This document shows positions 61,988 through 64,000 of a stretch of 64,000 nt of DNA, piece by piece (positions within the stretch are counted from its first letter, which is position 1; each line of letters opens with the position of its first letter). Origin of the DNA: Lachnospiraceae bacterium (lineage in GTDB: Bacteria > Bacillota_A > Clostridia > Lachnospirales > Lachnospiraceae); contig QXWX01000009.1 of NCBI GenBank assembly GCA_009911175.1, forward strand, positions 54,507 to 118,506, given 5' to 3'. Below the pieces are notes generated by a model. The model was not told the DNA's origin. It searched no databases and worked only from the letters and a program-made list of their open reading frames with translations. A program made the position numbers and the translations under genes.

Positions 61988-62566
61988 ATGAGTTATCCGT
62001 TTATAGTCTTATTTAAAACATATAAAAAACAGTATGTGTATGATGTCAACACAAACACAATTTTACAAATTTCATCTTTACTTTGGAAAGAGTTAAAAGC
62101 AAAGCAGGAAGATGAGTCATATCAATATACTTTAGCGGCTGAAAAAGAGTTTCATGAGTTAAAAAAAAGAGGATTTTTTTTAGAAAATAGGTGGAAAACA
62201 GTAAGGCATCCAGCAACAGATGTTCTCCCATATCAATTAAATAATGCTTTGTCATCAGTCGTTTTGCAGGTTACTCAAATTTGCAATCTAAATTGTTCGT
62301 ACTGTCCATTTGCTCGCGGAAATTACTATAGCAGAAAACATTCTCAAAAGCAAATGTCTTTTGAAATAGCCAAAAAGGCAATAGATTTTATGGTAGACAA
62401 TGCCATCAATAGTAACACGTTAGCTGTTGGATTTTATGGTGGAGAACCTCTCATTAATTTCGAATTGGTGAAATCCGTTGTAGAATATATCTCGTTACAT
62501 TATCCGCACAAAAAATTTTCTTATTTTATGACAACAAATGCTACATTGTTAGACGAAAAAAAATAG
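61988..62566 (+). CDS. CcpM-like radical SAM maturase, N-terminal part (frameshifted)
   Basis: The 192-residue frame has a short N-terminal leader-binding-like region and the radical SAM motif CNLNCSYC (about residues 98-105) in VTQICNLNCSYCPFARGNYY, then FYGGEPLINFELVKSVVEYI. It stops at TAG 62564 after a run of eight A (62556-62563). One more A, or a -1 slip at the run, would continue into the 62572 frame as IGFLSKHEFSITISLDG. The ATG follows AAAGGGGGTTGCT. It is the maturase of the Cys-rich precursor just upstream. Confidence 0.85.
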   Translation: MSYPFIVLFKTYKKQYVYDVNTNTILQISSLLWKELKAKQEDESYQYTLAAEKEFHELKKRGFFLENRWKTVRHPATDVLPYQLNNALSSVVLQVTQICNLNCSYCPFARGNYYSRKHSQKQMSFEIAKKAIDFMVDNAINSNTLAVGFYGGEPLINFELVKSVVEYISLHYPHKKFSYFMTTNATLLDEKK

Positions 62567-62571
62567 GTTTT

Positions 62572-63426
62572 TTGAGCAAACATGAATTTAGTATAACTAT
62601 TAGTTTGGATGGGCCTAGAGAAATTCATGATAGAAATAGACAATCGTTTTCAAAAGAATCTTCATTTGACAAAATAATGAAAGCATTAAAACTTATAAAA
62701 GAAAAATTCCCGGAGTTTCATAAAAATATAATATTTAACTGTGTTATTGATCCTAATGCGTCTTTTGATTGTTTTCATTCTTTTTTTACTTCTTATGAAG
62801 ATATAAATGATTATATGTGCAGATTTAGTAATATTTCTACAGCTAATTTAAAATCTGATGACGTGACAGTTTCAGATGATTATTTAACAAGATATAATTT
62901 CGAAATATTTAAATCTATTTTGTCAAGAATAGGAAAAATAGAAAAAGATGCCGTGTCACCCATTGTTAGTTCTTATATGACAGATCTTTTAGAAGTTATG
63001 CTTGAAAAAAGACATTATGGACGATTGGGAGATGTCGGACATCCTGGAGGACCTTGTATTCCAGGCGGAAGAAAAATATTTGTGAATGTTGATGGTGATA
63101 TCTTTCCTTGTGAAAAGATTAATGAACTTTCTGAGAACATGAAAATTGGCAATGTTTATAGTGGGTTTTCTATGGATAAATGTTTAAACCTACTTAATAT
63201 TGCAACGCTTACTGAGGCAGAATGTAAGCAATGTTGGGCTAGTCGTTTGTGTTATTTGTGTTGTTTGTTTTGTGAAAAAAATGGTGAGCTTTCACGTTCA
63301 CAAAGGCTTAGCAACTGTAAAATGGTAAGACAACATTTGATAGAATATTTTAAAATTTATGCATGCTTAATGGAGCATGGTTATGATAAAAACGCGGATT
63401 GGTTTAATTCTTATATTGCAGAATAA
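62572..63426 (+). CDS. CcpM-like radical SAM maturase, SPASM part
   Basis: This frame continues the radical SAM fold (SITISLDGPREIHDRNRQSF) and ends with a SPASM-like Cys cluster: GPCIPGGRKIFVNVDGDIFP followed by PCEKINEL, then CKQCWASRLCYLCCLFCEKN and LSNCKMV. Joined with the 61988 frame the total is about 480 residues, near the size of CcpM-type maturases. The TTG start at 62572 is not supported by a ribosome-binding site, so alone it is not a gene. The part's frame conservation implies a recent break or a programmed slip. Confidence 0.75.
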   Translation: MSKHEFSITISLDGPREIHDRNRQSFSKESSFDKIMKALKLIKEKFPEFHKNIIFNCVIDPNASFDCFHSFFTSYEDINDYMCRFSNISTANLKSDDVTVSDDYLTRYNFEIFKSILSRIGKIEKDAVSPIVSSYMTDLLEVMLEKRHYGRLGDVGHPGGPCIPGGRKIFVNVDGDIFPCEKINELSENMKIGNVYSGFSMDKCLNLLNIATLTEAECKQCWASRLCYLCCLFCEKNGELSRSQRLSNCKMVRQHLIEYFKIYACLMEHGYDKNADWFNSYIAE

Positions 63427-63440
63427 GAAGGAGTTTATAT

Positions 63441-63968
63441 ATGCTAAATAGTTCGTTAATATTTCCATATGATATGTCTGATATATCAATTCTTTTACAT
63501 AAAAATAAATTCGACTGTGAAATAGATTATGTTCTTTCTCTTTTGTCCTGGGGATTTTGCTCCAAAGATGCGGGATATATTTTTGGAGTAAGAACTGAAA
63601 AAACTGTAAAAGATGAAAAGAATTTTGATAGCATTCTTGAAAAAGTAGATACTGTTATACTATTAAATGGTACCCTTTGTTTTGATGAGGTAGAATTTTT
63701 TTTATATGCAATTAAGTCTATAGAAAAACGAAAAAATCTTATATGTTTAAGAAAAATTGATGAAAAATATATTGAAATATTGAAATGTGCATCAAAATTT
63801 TATGGTGTTAAATTTATATATGATTGGCAGCATAATATGCCATGTGAGATTTCAAGCAATTATAAACTTATCTCACCTAAGATTCCTGTTATCGGTATTA
63901 AAGGGGTTGCTCAAAATACAGGAAAGTATGAAAGCTTTGTAGGACTTGTAGAGTGCAAAAGGGCATAA
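63441..63968 (+). CDS. TIGR04066-like peptide-maturation protein, shortened
   Basis: The ATG at 63441 follows AGAAGGAGTTTATAT. The 175-residue protein begins MLNSSLIFPYDMSDISILLH and has KIPVIGIKGVAQNTGKYESF near its end, which I associate with the P-loop-like start of the second half of TIGR04066 proteins that accompany CcpM. Full family members are about 400 residues; this one stops shortly after that motif (GLVECKRA), just before the window end. It is probably truncated, by a mutation or by an insertion at the edge. Confidence 0.65.
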   Translation: MLNSSLIFPYDMSDISILLHKNKFDCEIDYVLSLLSWGFCSKDAGYIFGVRTEKTVKDEKNFDSILEKVDTVILLNGTLCFDEVEFFLYAIKSIEKRKNLICLRKIDEKYIEILKCASKFYGVKFIYDWQHNMPCEISSNYKLISPKIPVIGIKGVAQNTGKYESFVGLVECKRA

Positions 63969-63977
63969 AATCCCCCT

Positions 63978-63998
63978 CCCCATGAAAAGGGGCTTTTT
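63978..63998 (+). terminator. terminator at window end
   Basis: CCCC (63978-63981) and GGGG (63989-63992) enclose ATGAAAA and are followed by CTTTTT, directly after the shortened gene. Confidence 0.6.
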
Positions 63999-64000
63999 AA

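Noticed and set aside
1..64000. tRNA or rRNA genes.
   Set aside because: No cloverleaf with the conserved GTTCGAATC-type arm or rRNA core sequence was noticed on either strand.

Overview
The window looks like part of a Gram-positive, clostridial genome, most probably a gut Lachnospiraceae bacterium. Strong Shine-Dalgarno sites (AAGGAGG), DUF6033-type small-gene clusters, large serine recombinases and a Tn1549/CTn-like conjugation module all point that way. Family names are recognised from memory of sequence patterns; no search was run. The first 52 kb are moderately GC-rich. The last ~11 kb are visibly AT-rich, most strongly after ~60.6 kb, which suggests cargo of different origin.

Layout. 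(1) 1-4.8 kb: a cluster of small, mostly uncharacterised genes (DUF6033-like, two proteins starting M-x-x-NGIGA, a C_GCAxxG_C_C protein, a zinc-ribbon protein), with a repeated ~55-bp hairpin between them. (2) 4.8-11.8 kb: a nested-stem RNA-like region, a sigma-region-4-like regulator whose ribosome-binding site lies in a hairpin, small genes, and three tandem large serine recombinases. This is probably the integration module of a mobile element. (3) 11.8-15.3 kb: replication and partition, with a DUF6017-type initiator behind a probable transcriptional attenuator, a SymE-like protein and a ParM/ParR pair. (4) 15.7-20.8 kb: a 1722-residue sortase-anchored adhesin with about ten Cna-B/SpaA-like domains. 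(5) 21-25.3 kb: a radical SAM protein, a DUF3991/TOPRIM primase-like protein, a DUF5688 protein, and a frameshifted cytosine methyltransferase whose motif I lies at the C-terminus.

(6) 25.3-52.4 kb: the transfer region. Eight regularly phased iteron-like repeats and an oriT-like set of inverted repeats precede MobC and the relaxase. They are followed by PcfB, the VirD4 coupling ATPase, a Maff2 pilin-like protein, VirB6, PrgI, VirB4, a 3D plus NlpC/P60 cell-wall hydrolase, RadC- and PAPS-reductase-like proteins, and a 2552-residue ArdC/methylase/helicase protein. A TnpV-like gene is nested in another frame inside the last gene. Together these make a complete mating apparatus with DNA processing and host-defence-evasion functions.

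(7) 52.4-64 kb: AT-richer cargo. Two divergent XRE regulators with palindromic operators come first. Then comes a class II lanthipeptide locus: a LytTR response regulator, a GHKL histidine kinase, a 49-residue precursor and a LanM synthetase. After it lies a second, unrelated RiPP locus: a Cys-rich precursor, a radical SAM/SPASM maturase broken by one base at an A8 run, and a shortened TIGR04066-like protein. A shared box, GTTTTAcGGACAA, stands before three transcription units and may be the response regulator's target. No lanthipeptide exporter or leader protease is visible. The most unusual items are the minimal lacticin-481-like core peptide, the two-RiPP island under a possible common switch, the 53-54-bp phased iteron array, the permuted methyltransferase, the nested TnpV gene, and the hairpin-rich left cluster.
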